Below are positions 52,299 through 60,511 of a stretch of 64,000 bases of DNA, one piece after another (positions within the stretch are counted from its first letter, which is position 1; each line of letters opens with the position of its first letter). The position numbers and the translations under genes are program-made. Origin of the DNA: Symmachiella macrocystis (GTDB lineage Bacteria; Planctomycetota; Planctomycetia; Planctomycetales; Planctomycetaceae); contig NZ_SJPP01000002.1 in NCBI RefSeq assembly GCF_007860075.1, positions 992,001-1,056,000 of the forward strand, written 5' to 3'. The notes beneath the pieces were generated by a model. That model had not been told where the DNA came from. It did not search any database and worked only from the letters and a program-made list of their open reading frames with translations.

Positions 52299-52331
52299 CC
52301 ACCGTCGGCGTGAAAGCGTCGGCGTTTTTTT
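52299..52331 (+). terminator. Repeated intrinsic terminator, copy 7
   Basis: CCACCGTCGGCG-TGAAAG-CGTCGGCG then T7. The start of the longest frame of the downstream ATPase gene falls inside it, so that frame start is not used. Confidence 0.8.
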
Positions 52332-52401
52332 GCGCGCAACTGCAACGTTAATGGGTGAGGCGTGGTGCGGAATTTTTTGTTGCGCGGACAGCGGGGAACT
52401 T

Positions 52402-53886
52402 ATGCAGCGCAGAGCGAAGTCGCTGGTCGGGCAACAGGCAGATGTTGAGTTGCATTTGATTGGTTGTTTGCTGCTCAATGAGCAGCGGATTGACACGGTG
52501 CGTAATCTCGTGGGCAGCGGCGATTTTGCCAGTTCTACTTGCGAAGCGATCTATCGCACCGCTTGCCAACTCCGTGGTGAAGGCCAGCCGGTCAATCCGT
52601 TGGCCATTGGAACGGCACTGGGCCAACAGCAGTGCTCCGAGTTGAACATCATCTCCACGCTCGCAGAGGCGCTCGAAGCGGTGCCGCACGATACGCATAC
52701 CGATTACTACGCCGGCCTAGTTCGCGAGTATGGCACCCGGCGAGCTCTGCAATCCAAACTCCTCGACAAAGCGGGCCTAGTCACCGATTGTTCGCAGCCG
52801 CTGGACCCCGCCAAGCTGAATTTTGAGGACTATGCCACCTTTCGTCTCAACGGTGCGTCCTCTGGATTGAAAACCAAAACGCTGGGGAGCGTCGAGCCGA
52901 CCGAGACCGCTTGGCTGTGGCCGGGCCGCATTCCTCTGGGCAGCCTGACACTCTTTAGCGGTGAGCCGGGGATCGGCAAGACGTTTGCCGCCGCCGACTT
53001 TGCCGCACGGGTGGCGATGGGTTGGTCCTGGCCGGACGGGTCCCCGGGCGGCGAACCGCGGGATGTCGTGTTTCTGTCGGCCGAAGACAACGAGGAAACG
53101 CTGTCGCGACGCTTCGAAATGCTCAGCTGTGATCGTGAGCGGATTCATATTTTGGACAGCGGGATTGAAGAGTTCATCGACGGCAAGTTTCGCGACCGGT
53201 TTTTGAATCTGCAGACCGATATCGGCCACTTGGAGGAACTGTTCGAGCGGGTGCCGGCGGCCGGGTTATTGATCTTGGATACGGCAGCCGACTTTATGGG
53301 CAACGCCAATCAAAACCGCAACGACGAAGTCCGCGCCGTTTATACCCCCCTGGCCCGCTTGGCCAAACGGCAGAACATTGCCGTGTTGCTGTTGGCGCAC
53401 TTCAATAAAAACACCGCCACAACACAGGCGATTTATCGGGGAATGGGTTCGCTGGCGTTTGTGGCCTTGGCGCGGGTCTCGTGGGGTCTATTTCGCGACC
53501 CGGAACAAAAGCAACGGATCCTCTTTTCACAAGTCAAAAACAACCTCGGTCCCCCGCAACCGGCTTTGGCGTTCGAAATCGTCGAACCGGGACTGCCCGC
53601 CTGGGAACCGGACCCGGTGGAGGTCGATAGCGATCAATTACTGGCCGAACGCAAACCGGCCCCGGCGAAAAAGTCGCAACGGTCGCGGGCCAAGGAATGG
53701 CTGACCGAACAACTGGCCCAGCACCCCGTCTCGGTCGTCACGTTGCGCGAGCGGGCCGCGGGGGTGAACATTTCCTGGAGGACCATCGAACGCGCGTCGA
53801 GCGATTTGCAGGTTCAAAAATACAAGTTCGGAGCGGGTGAGGAACAAGCCTGGATGTGGACACTTGAGGAGCTGCGAAGTTTTTGA
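52402..53886 (+). CDS. DnaB-N/RecA-fold ATPase, replicative-helicase or RepA-like
   Basis: From ATG 52402 the product has 494 residues. The N terminus (V-E-L-H-L-I-G-C-L-L-L-N-E-Q-R) resembles the DnaB helicase N-terminal helical domain. Then comes the RecA-like core, with Walker A G-E-P-G-I-G-K-T near 187, Walker B L-L-I-L-D-T-A-A-D near 290, and L-L-A-H-F-N-K. A winged-helix-like end (residues about 430-490) has T-L-R-E-R-A-A-G-V-N-I-S-W-R-T-I-E-R. This plan (AAA_25/RepA type) is common in phage and plasmid replication and in planctomycete mobile elements. The 54-residue gene at 54070 follows. The longer frame to 52276 crosses terminator copy 7 and is discarded. Confidence 0.82.
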   Translation: MQRRAKSLVGQQADVELHLIGCLLLNEQRIDTVRNLVGSGDFASSTCEAIYRTACQLRGEGQPVNPLAIGTALGQQQCSELNIISTLAEALEAVPHDTHTDYYAGLVREYGTRRALQSKLLDKAGLVTDCSQPLDPAKLNFEDYATFRLNGASSGLKTKTLGSVEPTETAWLWPGRIPLGSLTLFSGEPGIGKTFAAADFAARVAMGWSWPDGSPGGEPRDVVFLSAEDNEETLSRRFEMLSCDRERIHILDSGIEEFIDGKFRDRFLNLQTDIGHLEELFERVPAAGLLILDTAADFMGNANQNRNDEVRAVYTPLARLAKRQNIAVLLLAHFNKNTATTQAIYRGMGSLAFVALARVSWGLFRDPEQKQRILFSQVKNNLGPPQPALAFEIVEPGLPAWEPDPVEVDSDQLLAERKPAPAKKSQRSRAKEWLTEQLAQHPVSVVTLRERAAGVNISWRTIERASSDLQVQKYKFGAGEEQAWMWTLEELRSF

Positions 53887-54069
53887 ATTCGGACTATGCG
53901 TCAGGCCAGAGCCAACTTCATGAATACCTTGGCTGCCTTGGCGTTCTTGGCTTTCTTGGCGGGCTACCTACACCCCGTATTTTGTCATGTTCAACGGATG
54001 AATACTCAAGATAGCCAAGACGACCAAGGCAGCCACCAACTTGTTGTCAACGCGTAAGGAGAACAGACC

Positions 54070-54234
54070 ATGCTGACGGATCGCCAACAACTGATTTGCC
54101 CGTGGGAATTGTGTCGAGAGATCGCCGATTGGCTTCCCCCGGCGGAACGGGTTCGCGCGCAGCGGATCATCGAATGGCACTGGCAACGTCTGGCGGAAAT
54201 CGAGCGCCGCGAATTGGCCGAAGGGGCGGATTGA
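54070..54234 (+). CDS. Small 54-residue protein downstream of the RecA-like ATPase
   Basis: Too short to identify by family. The ATG has an ideal AAGGAGA eight bases upstream. The product begins M-L-T-D-R-Q-Q-L-I-C-P-W-E-L, has L-P-P-A-E-R-V-R-A-Q-R-I-I-E-W and ends R-E-L-A-E-G-A-D, a largely helical, charged protein. Most of its 3' end (from about 54115) and the next 100 bases are duplicated at 55372-55592, where the 5' end is absent. In both copies another frame ends V-W-G-D-Y-E-N-Y-D-D-F-A, so the true reading frame at the 3' end is open to doubt. It may be cargo or a regulatory partner of the ATPase. Confidence 0.55.
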   Translation: MLTDRQQLICPWELCREIADWLPPAERVRAQRIIEWHWQRLAEIERRELAEGAD

Positions 54235-54335
54235 ATCGTGGCAGCCGCAGCCGTCCCGCCCCAGTTTGGGGGGATTATGAGAATTACGACGATTTTGCTT
54301 GATATCCAAATTGTGACGAGGCACAATGGTGACTT
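54112..54335 (+). repeat. 224-base duplicated segment, copy 1 (partner at 55371-55592)
   Basis: The 3' two thirds of the 54-residue gene and 100 bases after it recur at 55371-55592 with few changes, each copy standing just before a PEP-CTERM gene. In both, an identical ATG-started run of 21 codons (from 54277 and 55533) ends at the same place. Confidence 0.85.
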
Positions 54336-54390
54336 GAACTAGGCAAGCGGCTCATTTCCAGCATCACATTCGATTCAAAGATTCTTCACT

Positions 54391-55305
54391 ATGAAACACA
54401 TTCTACTTGCCGGTTTGGTCAGTCTGGGTTTGGCTTCGTCTGCTCAGGCAGGGATTTTGACGGGGGCGAACCCGACGTTCAATTTGTTTCAGGCGCCGCC
54501 GATATCGGGCAGCACCCACATGAATATTGCTTATCATGCAGGCTTTAATCAATACTATGGCGGAATCGGCGGGAGTCCTGATTTTACTGCTTTCGTCTGG
54601 AGCGCGGCGGGTGGTGCTCCGATTCAAGTGATTCAGCCGAATAACGCTGACATTCGTGCATTCAACTACAATTCAAATACCAATGCACTGGAATTGATCA
54701 CCTACAATGCCCAATCTGGAAATGGTGGCGGGGATCGAGGCCTGCTGACAGTGGGGCTTGATGGAGCGGGCCTGCTCACCGGTTCGCATACCAATACGTT
54801 AGCGTCGCTGCCGGGGTTAAATGGCGTGCAGACAATGCCGGCCTACGACGCTGCCCAAAACCAGTTTTATTCGCGCGACAATGGCGGAACAGTGAACGTT
54901 GTCAGCCGCGTGGACGGGACTTTGAGCGGGACGATCAATCTTGACTTGGCTGCCGCCGGCTCGCCCTTATTACAAAGTTACACCCTGGGTTTTGACGAAA
55001 CCCAAAATGCCTTGATCGCGATCGATTATTTGAACGCCCAAGCGTTGGTTTTCGATTTGAGTGGAAATTTCCTGGGAGCGTCTCAACTGACGGGATTTGC
55101 TGGTTCCATTCCGAACGCTTACAATACTGGATACACGAACGGACAACTGTTTGTGTACGACGGACAAATCGAAGCGTGGCGAGGTTATGAGATTTTCAGC
55201 AATATGGCCGTCGTCCCCGAACCCAGCACCTTTGCCCTGCTCGGCATTGGCGGCTTGGCCTTAGTCGGCTACGGCTGGCGGCGCAAACGGCAACAGGCTG
55301 CTTGA
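54391..55305 (+). CDS. PEP-CTERM secreted protein (propeller-like centre)
   Basis: A 304-residue protein starting M-K-H-I-L-L-A-G-L-V-S-L-G-L-A-S-S-A-Q-A, a signal peptide. The centre (about 22-272) has alternating short strands and may form a propeller. Its tail reads V-V-P-E-P-S-T-F-A-L-L-G-I-G-G-L-A-L-V-G-Y-G, then W-R-R-K-R-Q-Q-A-A. Its signal peptide and the flanking DNA nearly match the next gene's, though the two centres do not. Terminator copy 8 follows (55331-55365). Confidence 0.85.
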   Translation: MKHILLAGLVSLGLASSAQAGILTGANPTFNLFQAPPISGSTHMNIAYHAGFNQYYGGIGGSPDFTAFVWSAAGGAPIQVIQPNNADIRAFNYNSNTNALELITYNAQSGNGGGDRGLLTVGLDGAGLLTGSHTNTLASLPGLNGVQTMPAYDAAQNQFYSRDNGGTVNVVSRVDGTLSGTINLDLAAAGSPLLQSYTLGFDETQNALIAIDYLNAQALVFDLSGNFLGASQLTGFAGSIPNAYNTGYTNGQLFVYDGQIEAWRGYEIFSNMAVVPEPSTFALLGIGGLALVGYGWRRKRQQAA

Positions 55306-55330
55306 GTTTTGATTGGCACAATTGAATCTT

Positions 55331-55365
55331 CCAACCGTTGGCGTGAATGCGTCGGCGGTTTTTTT
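55331..55365 (+). terminator. Repeated intrinsic terminator, copy 8
   Basis: CCAACCGTTGGCG-TGAATG-CGTCGGCGG then T7. Confidence 0.85.
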
Positions 55366-55370
55366 GTGCG

Positions 55371-55592
55371 CTACGATCGCCGATTGGCTCCCCCCGGCGG
55401 AACGGGTGCGCGCGCAGCGGATCATCGAATGGCGCAGGCAACGTCTGACGGAATCGAGCGCCGCGAATTGGCCGAAGGGGCGGATTGAATCGTGGCAGCC
55501 GCTGCCGTCCCGCCCATCAGTTTGGGGGGATTATGAGAATTACGACGATTTTGCTTGATATCCAAATTGTGAGGAGGCAGAATGGTGACTTG
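55371..55592 (+). repeat. Duplicated segment, copy 2 (partner at 54112-54335)
   Basis: Carries the 3' part of the 54-residue gene without its start, so that copy cannot be expressed as the same protein. It is placed directly after terminator copy 8, which marks a junction. Confidence 0.85.
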
Positions 55593-55645
55593 TACTAAGC
55601 AACCAATACATTTCCAACATCCCATTCGTAGCCAAGAGTCGTTTC

Positions 55646-56455
55646 ATGAAACATCTTTTTCTTGCCGGTTTGATCAGTCTAGGCTTTGTCGCATCTGCCC
55701 AAGCGGGAACGCTTTATGCGGTTCGGGAGACTGGCGATGTACTAGTCAGCATCGACACAAATACTTTGGCCTTCACCGACATCGGTGCATTGGGAGTGAC
55801 TTATGATTTTGGGGGACTTGCTTATGACCCAAATAGCGACACGCTCTACATGATTGACGGGCGGGGCGCGGAGAGCCTCTATACCGTCGATCAGAATACC
55901 GGCGCCGCCAGCCTGATCGGCTCCCACGGTATTACAGACCTCTTTGGACTGGCATTTGATTCAACAAATAATGTCCTGTACGGAAGCGGGGAATCCCCAA
56001 GTGGCTTGTACACCATGAACATTGCGACGGGAGCTGCTTCGCTGGTGGGTGATCCCGGCGTGGGCGCGGATGGATTGAGCTACGACTCGAAGAACGATCG
56101 GCTCGTCGGTAATGAGGCTGGACCGGGGGATCTTTATGAGCTGAATCGCTCGACGGGAGCTGCCACCCTGCTGTTTGATGGTGCGTTCACCAACAACAAT
56201 GGTATGGCCTATGACCCGGAGAATGATCTGTTTTGGGCGATTGACTGGAGTGGTAATCTTTACACGTATGATCCAAACAATGGTTATGCCCGCACAACAC
56301 AGCTGAGCGGACTGGGCGCCTACGACGGCCTGACTTATATAACGGCGTCTGTCGTCAATCCCGTCCCCGAACCGAGTACCTTCGCCCTGCTCGGCATGGG
56401 TGGTTTGGCCCTGGTCGGATACGGTGTCCGTCGCAAACGGCAACAAGCTGCTTGA
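55646..56455 (+). CDS. PEP-CTERM secreted protein (beta-propeller-like)
   Basis: A 269-residue protein with signal peptide M-K-H-L-F-L-A-G-L-I-S-L-G-F-V-A-S-A-Q-A. The centre has repeated A-Y-D-P-x-S-D-x-L-Y and T-G-A-A-[ST]-L units about 40 residues apart (G-L-A-Y-D-P-N-S-D-T-L-Y, G-L-A-F-D-S-T-N-N-V-L-Y and others), as in DUF4394/NHL-like propellers. The tail V-P-E-P-S-T-F-A-L-L-G-M-G-G precedes V-R-R-K-R-Q-Q-A-A. Signal peptide, upstream DNA and tail closely resemble the preceding gene. Terminator copy 9 follows. Confidence 0.85.
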   Translation: MKHLFLAGLISLGFVASAQAGTLYAVRETGDVLVSIDTNTLAFTDIGALGVTYDFGGLAYDPNSDTLYMIDGRGAESLYTVDQNTGAASLIGSHGITDLFGLAFDSTNNVLYGSGESPSGLYTMNIATGAASLVGDPGVGADGLSYDSKNDRLVGNEAGPGDLYELNRSTGAATLLFDGAFTNNNGMAYDPENDLFWAIDWSGNLYTYDPNNGYARTTQLSGLGAYDGLTYITASVVNPVPEPSTFALLGMGGLALVGYGVRRKRQQAA

Positions 56456-56480
56456 AGCTTTGAAGAGTTCAATAGAACTT

Positions 56481-56515
56481 CCAACCGTTGGCGTGAATGC
56501 GTCGGCGGTTTTTTT
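56481..56515 (+). terminator. Repeated intrinsic terminator, copy 9
   Basis: CCAACCGTTGGCG-TGAATG-CGTCGGCGG then T7, nearly the same as copy 8. Confidence 0.85.
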
Positions 56516-56893
56516 GTTGCGCTGTTGTCTTTTTTAATCATCTCTGGAAATTTTTGCAGGCTAAGGGATTGTTCCTACTAAACCTTTCCAAACCGTCTGA
56601 TGCGTCTCTCAGACGTAGCCTGTGGACACGAAATCGTAAGCCTTTGGAACAGATTTCACCCGGTTTTGAAATCAGTGCAATGTCCCAGGGAATCCCTGCG
56701 GGTTGAGCGAATTTGACATGTGGAAATCTGTGGACTACGTTTGTAATGGTTGTTCAAGATGGACTGAACCGGGCTTTCGACAACACGCCGGTCACGCTGC
56801 CGGGGCTAGTGCGGTGAGGTCGATCTTGCGGCGGCGATGGTTCCCATCCGCGGTTCATCCTTCCATCCTAATCAAGTTGCGAGAAGCAAGGCG
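56516..56893. other. Intergenic region, no gene seen
   Basis: About 380 bases between terminator copy 9 and the PilZ-like gene. Only short unsupported frames. Confidence 0.4.
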
Positions 56894-57391
56894 ATGGTAC
56901 ATTCAACGCTCAGCTATGGCGTCAAACAGGTCCTGCGGCAGGATGTGCCCGCGATCCAACGTTTGCTCAAACGTATTCGTCATGACGACCGGTTCGCCGA
57001 ACTGTCTCTCTTCAAACGGCGTGCCCCGAACGACCAACTGCGACAGGATGAACGTCGTGCTCGGGATCGCTATCCGCTGTGTTGGCCCATCGAAGTGCTG
57101 CCGGTGAATTTCGAGCAAGGCGAGATTGAATACGTCGATTGCCCGCTGGGCGAAATCCAAGTCTACTCGCAGGACGTGACATTACGGGGGGTCAGTTTTC
57201 TCCACTCCGAGCCGCTGCAAACGTCATACGTCGTGCTCACCTACACTCCGGAAACGGAAGAGAACATTTCATTGCTGTTAGAAATTTGCTGGACGGCCGC
57301 GGGATGGGAACAGCCCTTTCCTGGTTGCGGAAAGTTTCTGACGAGTGGCGGAAAGTTCCTGGGAATCGTGGAATCCCTGGACCACGAGTGA
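56894..57391 (+). CDS. PilZ-like domain protein
   Basis: A 165-residue protein. D-E-R-R-A-R-D-R-Y-P-L-C-W-P-I-E-V followed by D-V-T-L-R-G-V-S-F-L-H and a G-K-F-L-G-I-V-E end resemble a PilZ domain (RxxxR and [DN]xSxxG motifs), which binds cyclic di-GMP. The second motif reads D-V-T-L-R-G, close to the consensus. The N-terminal 60 residues are helical. ATG 56894 is chosen with GAGAAGCAAGG upstream; a longer frame starts at 56837. Partner genes not seen. Confidence 0.6.
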   Translation: MVHSTLSYGVKQVLRQDVPAIQRLLKRIRHDDRFAELSLFKRRAPNDQLRQDERRARDRYPLCWPIEVLPVNFEQGEIEYVDCPLGEIQVYSQDVTLRGVSFLHSEPLQTSYVVLTYTPETEENISLLLEICWTAAGWEQPFPGCGKFLTSGGKFLGIVESLDHE

Positions 57392-57905
57392 GTTCCCGAC
57401 GAGTCGTTGCCAAAGCCTCTGACGCCTCCGCCTGAAACTGCTCTGCAAGTTTCGCGAACAAGCGACGGGAATCCGATAGCGATTTCAACGCCCAACCGTC
57501 GGCGGTTTTTTGTGCGCTGTAACTCTGTGTTGGAATACGAGTGTTGGGAGACATCTCAACGGGGCAGCTCTGCTCCCGCGCCTGTGCTTGCGGATGATTC
57601 CGAAGAATTCTGCGATTTCGTGGCTCGTTTTTAGGCTGATTGGGCATTGCCCAATAGAGCGGCCTCTTCCTCTGCTGCTTTTCGCGAATCACGCTATGCG
57701 TTCGACCAATCCTTCGTAAGTCGCAGGCTCGGTTTGAAACAACGGCAATCGGGGACTCACGATTTCACGAGTAGCCTGAGGTATTCCAGATATTCTTACC
57801 TAGATATGTAACAAATGGGGATTCTCGTCGCTAAGCAGACTATCACCCGTGGCTTACACGGTACTTTTTAATACTCTTTTTGAACGAACTGAAAGGTAAA
57901 GACAG
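57392..57905. other. Intergenic region with a broken terminator copy (copy 10)
   Basis: At 57492-57511 CCAACCGTCGGCGGTTTTTT is the repeated terminator with its middle deleted, so the hairpin is lost. No PEP-CTERM tail sequence stands before it. The promoter of the RTX-like gene should be near 57830. Confidence 0.6.
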
Positions 57906-58637
57906 ATGACGATCCCCCAAGTACGCAAGATGGACATTGAGTCCCTGGAAGATCGCCGATTGATGGCGGCGTCGATTGAACTCAACGGTGGAGTGATTGA
58001 AATCGAAGGGTCCAATTTTGACGACGTGGTCCAGGTGCAAGAGCAGCAATTTGGTCAAATCCAGGTCACCATGACCGTCAATGGAGCTGGGCAAATCACG
58101 AAAACGTTTGACCCGTCACAGGTCAATCAAATTAAATTTGTGGGCGCCAACGGAGATGACTATTTCGTCAACAACACGGACATCTCTTCGATTGCCTACG
58201 GACAAGCTGGTAACGACGTTCTGATCGGCGGGTCGAACAAGGACTTCCTGTTTGGCGGTGAAGATAATGACCGGCTGTATGGTCGAGACGGCAACGATAC
58301 CGTCTTCGGTGAGGCCGGAAATGATGTGCTCTATGGCGGTAACGGCGCGGACACAATGAATGGTGGTAGCGACAGAGACGCCATGTTCGGCCAGGATGGC
58401 AACGACATCATGAAAGGTGGAAGCGGCAACGATCAAATGTACGGCGGCTACGGGAACGACGACATGTTCGGCGAAGCTGGCAACGACAATCTGTACGGTC
58501 AAGCCGGGAACGATGACATGTGGGGCGGAACCGGAACCGACTCCTTCCGTGGCGGTAGCGGCTACGATCGCGCCCACGACTGGTTCTTCGAATATACCGA
58601 TAGCGTGGAATCGAAAAGAGGAGGTTGGTTCTTCTAA
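57906..58637 (+). CDS. RTX-type calcium-binding repeat protein
   Basis: A 243-residue protein that opens M-T-I-P-Q-V-R-K-M-D-I-E-S-L-E-D-R-R-L-M-A, a planctomycete-type N-terminal motif (LE-x-RR-L-M/L) seen on exported proteins. The centre has about ten nonapeptides of the G-G-x-G-N-D-x-[LM]-x type (residues about 95-215), the calcium-binding beta-roll of hemolysins. A short C-terminal domain follows. It would be exported, probably by a type I system, and folds when it meets calcium. Terminator copy 11 follows. Confidence 0.88.
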   Translation: MTIPQVRKMDIESLEDRRLMAASIELNGGVIEIEGSNFDDVVQVQEQQFGQIQVTMTVNGAGQITKTFDPSQVNQIKFVGANGDDYFVNNTDISSIAYGQAGNDVLIGGSNKDFLFGGEDNDRLYGRDGNDTVFGEAGNDVLYGGNGADTMNGGSDRDAMFGQDGNDIMKGGSGNDQMYGGYGNDDMFGEAGNDNLYGQAGNDDMWGGTGTDSFRGGSGYDRAHDWFFEYTDSVESKRGGWFF

Positions 58638-58667
58638 GCCAAGGCCTTTGGACATAGAACGGTTTGT

Positions 58668-58702
58668 GGAAACCGCCGGCGTAAATGCGTCGGCGGTTTT
58701 TT
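58668..58702 (+). terminator. Repeated intrinsic terminator, copy 11
   Basis: AAACCGCCGGCG-TAAATG-CGTCGGCGGTT then T6. Found behind a non-PEP-CTERM gene, so the terminator is not limited to that family. Confidence 0.85.
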
Positions 58703-58901
58703 GTGCGCTGTGCACACCGCAGTGCATTTCCCGACAATCTTGTTCACATGTCGAACTGGGAGAATTGTACGAATTGGAGGGATTTTTCTTGATTTAGGGG
58801 TTTCAACGATTCAGGATGGAACGAGATAGATTCGGTTAGACAACTTTAGTTGGGGCAGACTTAACAATATTTTCGTAACAGTATGGAAAGTGGGCAAACC
58901 A

Positions 58902-59600
58902 ATGAAGCTGAATACCCTTTGCGTTGCTTTTGTGATTTGGGTCGTGCCGTTGAGCGCAGATGCTGGAATGGTCCATATGATTTTGGAGCGGGATACAAAC
59001 GCACAGGGAGGCAGCGAGGTCTTTCTGGGCAGTTTCGATTCCATTGCAGACTTCCTCGCTGGTAGTCTCTCCAGCTCTAGCTTTTCGCAACTCAATCTCG
59101 GTGTCAATTTTAGCATCGGTGGATTCGCTTACGACGGGAGCAGTTACCATATGATTTTGGAGCGGGATACAAACGCACAGGGAGGCAGCGAGGTCTTTCT
59201 GGGCAGTTTCGATTCCATTTCAGATTTCCTCGCTGGTAGTCTCTCCAGCTCTAGCTTTTCGCAACTCAATCTCGGTGTCAATTTTAGCATCGGTGGATTC
59301 GCTTACGACGGGAGCAGTTACCATATGGTTTTGGAGCGGGATACAAACGCACAGGGAGGCAGCGAGGTCTTTCTGGGCAGTTTCGATTCCATTTCAGATT
59401 TCCTCGCTGGTAGTCTTTCCAGCTCTAGCTTTTCGCAACTCAATATCGGCGCGAATTTCGGCATCGGTGGAATCTCTGCGGAGATTGATGATGTCAACAA
59501 TGCCGTCGTCCCCGAACCGAGCACCTTCGCCCTACTCGGCATGGGTGGCTTGGCCTTGGTCGGATACGGAGTACGGCGCAAACGGCAACAGACGGCCTAA
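58902..59600 (+). CDS. PEP-CTERM protein with three 58-residue repeats
   Basis: From ATG 58902, 232 residues. Signal peptide M-K-L-N-T-L-C-V-A-F ... S-A-D-A. Then three almost identical units of 58 residues begin M-[IV]-L-E-R-D-T-N-A-Q-G-G-S-E-V-F at 58977, 59151 and 59325, and contain F-L-A-G-S-L-S-S-S-S-F-S-Q-L-N. The tail is V-V-P-E-P-S-T-F-A-L-L-G-M-G-G, then V-R-R-K-R-Q-Q-T-A. Identity between repeats at DNA level is very high, so the duplication is recent. Terminator copy 12 follows. Confidence 0.85.
   Translation: MKLNTLCVAFVIWVVPLSADAGMVHMILERDTNAQGGSEVFLGSFDSIADFLAGSLSSSSFSQLNLGVNFSIGGFAYDGSSYHMILERDTNAQGGSEVFLGSFDSISDFLAGSLSSSSFSQLNLGVNFSIGGFAYDGSSYHMVLERDTNAQGGSEVFLGSFDSISDFLAGSLSSSSFSQLNIGANFGIGGISAEIDDVNNAVVPEPSTFALLGMGGLALVGYGVRRKRQQTA
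58977..59480 (+). repeat. 174-bp tandem repeats in the last PEP-CTERM gene
   Basis: ATGATTTTGGAGCGGGATAC occurs at 58977 and 59151, and with one change at 59325, each 174 bases apart. The third unit is shorter at its end. Two copies are nearly perfect. Confidence 0.92.
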
Positions 59601-59621
59601 GTTTTGATAGGTACAATGGAC

Positions 59622-59656
59622 TTCCAACCGTCGGCGTGAACGCGTCGGCGGTTTTT
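59622..59656 (+). terminator. Repeated intrinsic terminator, copy 12
   Basis: CCAACCGTCGGCG-TGAACG-CGTCGGCGG then T6. Behind it lies the partner of the 50257-50516 noncoding region. Confidence 0.85.
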
Positions 59657-59830
59657 TGTGCGCTGTGCCCGAAGCAGCCAGCACCTTGTCTGGATGGCTG
59701 CCTAATCGAGCACCTTTTTCTTAGCCGGCAAAAACCAGGGCGAGTTCGGGCGTTGTGAAGCGAAACACGGTTTGAATTCGTCGCTACGTGCTTTAGTTCG
59801 AGAAAACGGTCGATTCTTGGCAGGTCTAAA
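59657..59830. repeat. Noncoding region, counterpart of 50257-50516
   Basis: AAGCAGCCAGCACCTTGTCT then GGATGGCTGCCT at about 59676-59705 matches the segment behind terminator copy 6. Shared features include GCAGCCA/TGGCTGC pairing and an A-C-G-G-T-T-T stretch. Confidence 0.5.
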
Positions 59831-59896
59831 CCTCGATGGGTTTTTGACACCCCCCCGTTGGCACTGCATTTTCGCGCGGTGTCCGTCGACGATTCC

Positions 59897-60421
59897 TCAC
59901 TGCGGTGTACTTTCTGCGGAGGGTTTTTCCGGGATGACCACGTACGCATTGTGCTGAAACAGTGATCTCAACTTGTCCCAAAAACCGCTGCCAAGCACGA
60001 ACAGGCTGATCAACAGCAGCACGTCAAAACTAAAGCTGTAGACCAGCTGTCCAGCCGCAAGGCCTGGGAAGTAATGTGCGAGATAAGGTGATGCCCAACC
60101 GAAGGCTAACGGCGTCATGAACATTACGAGTCCAATCGTGTAGCGAGTGCGGCTCACTTCGCTAGGCGGGCCATACGACTTAAAAAAGCCGAACACCATG
60201 GCTTTAATGAACGCAAGGCCCTCTTTGCCAGCGACTGCCGCTGCGGCGATCAACAGGAATTCCGCCGCGACAACCATAATACCGCTGAAGACTGCGGTCG
60301 TGGTTGCTGACACTCCCAATAGTACCAAGAGGGGAATCAAGACCGGCCATCCGATACTCACCACGAAGATCGCGAATCCAACCTTAGTCCGCCAACCCGC
60401 CTGCGACCGTTCGTCGCTCAT
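59897..60421 (-). CDS. Membrane protein, transporter-suffix-domain-like
   Basis: A 174-residue integral membrane protein with four hydrophobic segments (about 16-38, 45-66, 95-118 and 127-150). I recall similar small proteins named transporter suffix domain-containing protein, a weak assignment. ATG 60421 is chosen because the longer frame to 60508 carries no conserved features. It starts 91 bases after the stop of the upstream MscS-like gene on the same strand. Confidence 0.55.
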   Translation of the reverse strand: MSDERSQAGWRTKVGFAIFVVSIGWPVLIPLLVLLGVSATTTAVFSGIMVVAAEFLLIAAAAVAGKEGLAFIKAMVFGFFKSYGPPSEVSRTRYTIGLVMFMTPLAFGWASPYLAHYFPGLAAGQLVYSFSFDVLLLISLFVLGSGFWDKLRSLFQHNAYVVIPEKPSAESTPQ

Positions 60422-60511
60422 AATTGTCTGTTTGTCCCTCAAATAAAAGGTGGATTGTCGAGCAGCAAAAGATCGGATTTCGCGGCACTGGGTTGGTGAG
60501 AAGCACAACGC

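Noticed and set aside
52276-52401. N-terminal extension of the RecA-like ATPase
   Set aside because: The added codons come from terminator copy 7 and its flank, which are noncoding elsewhere.
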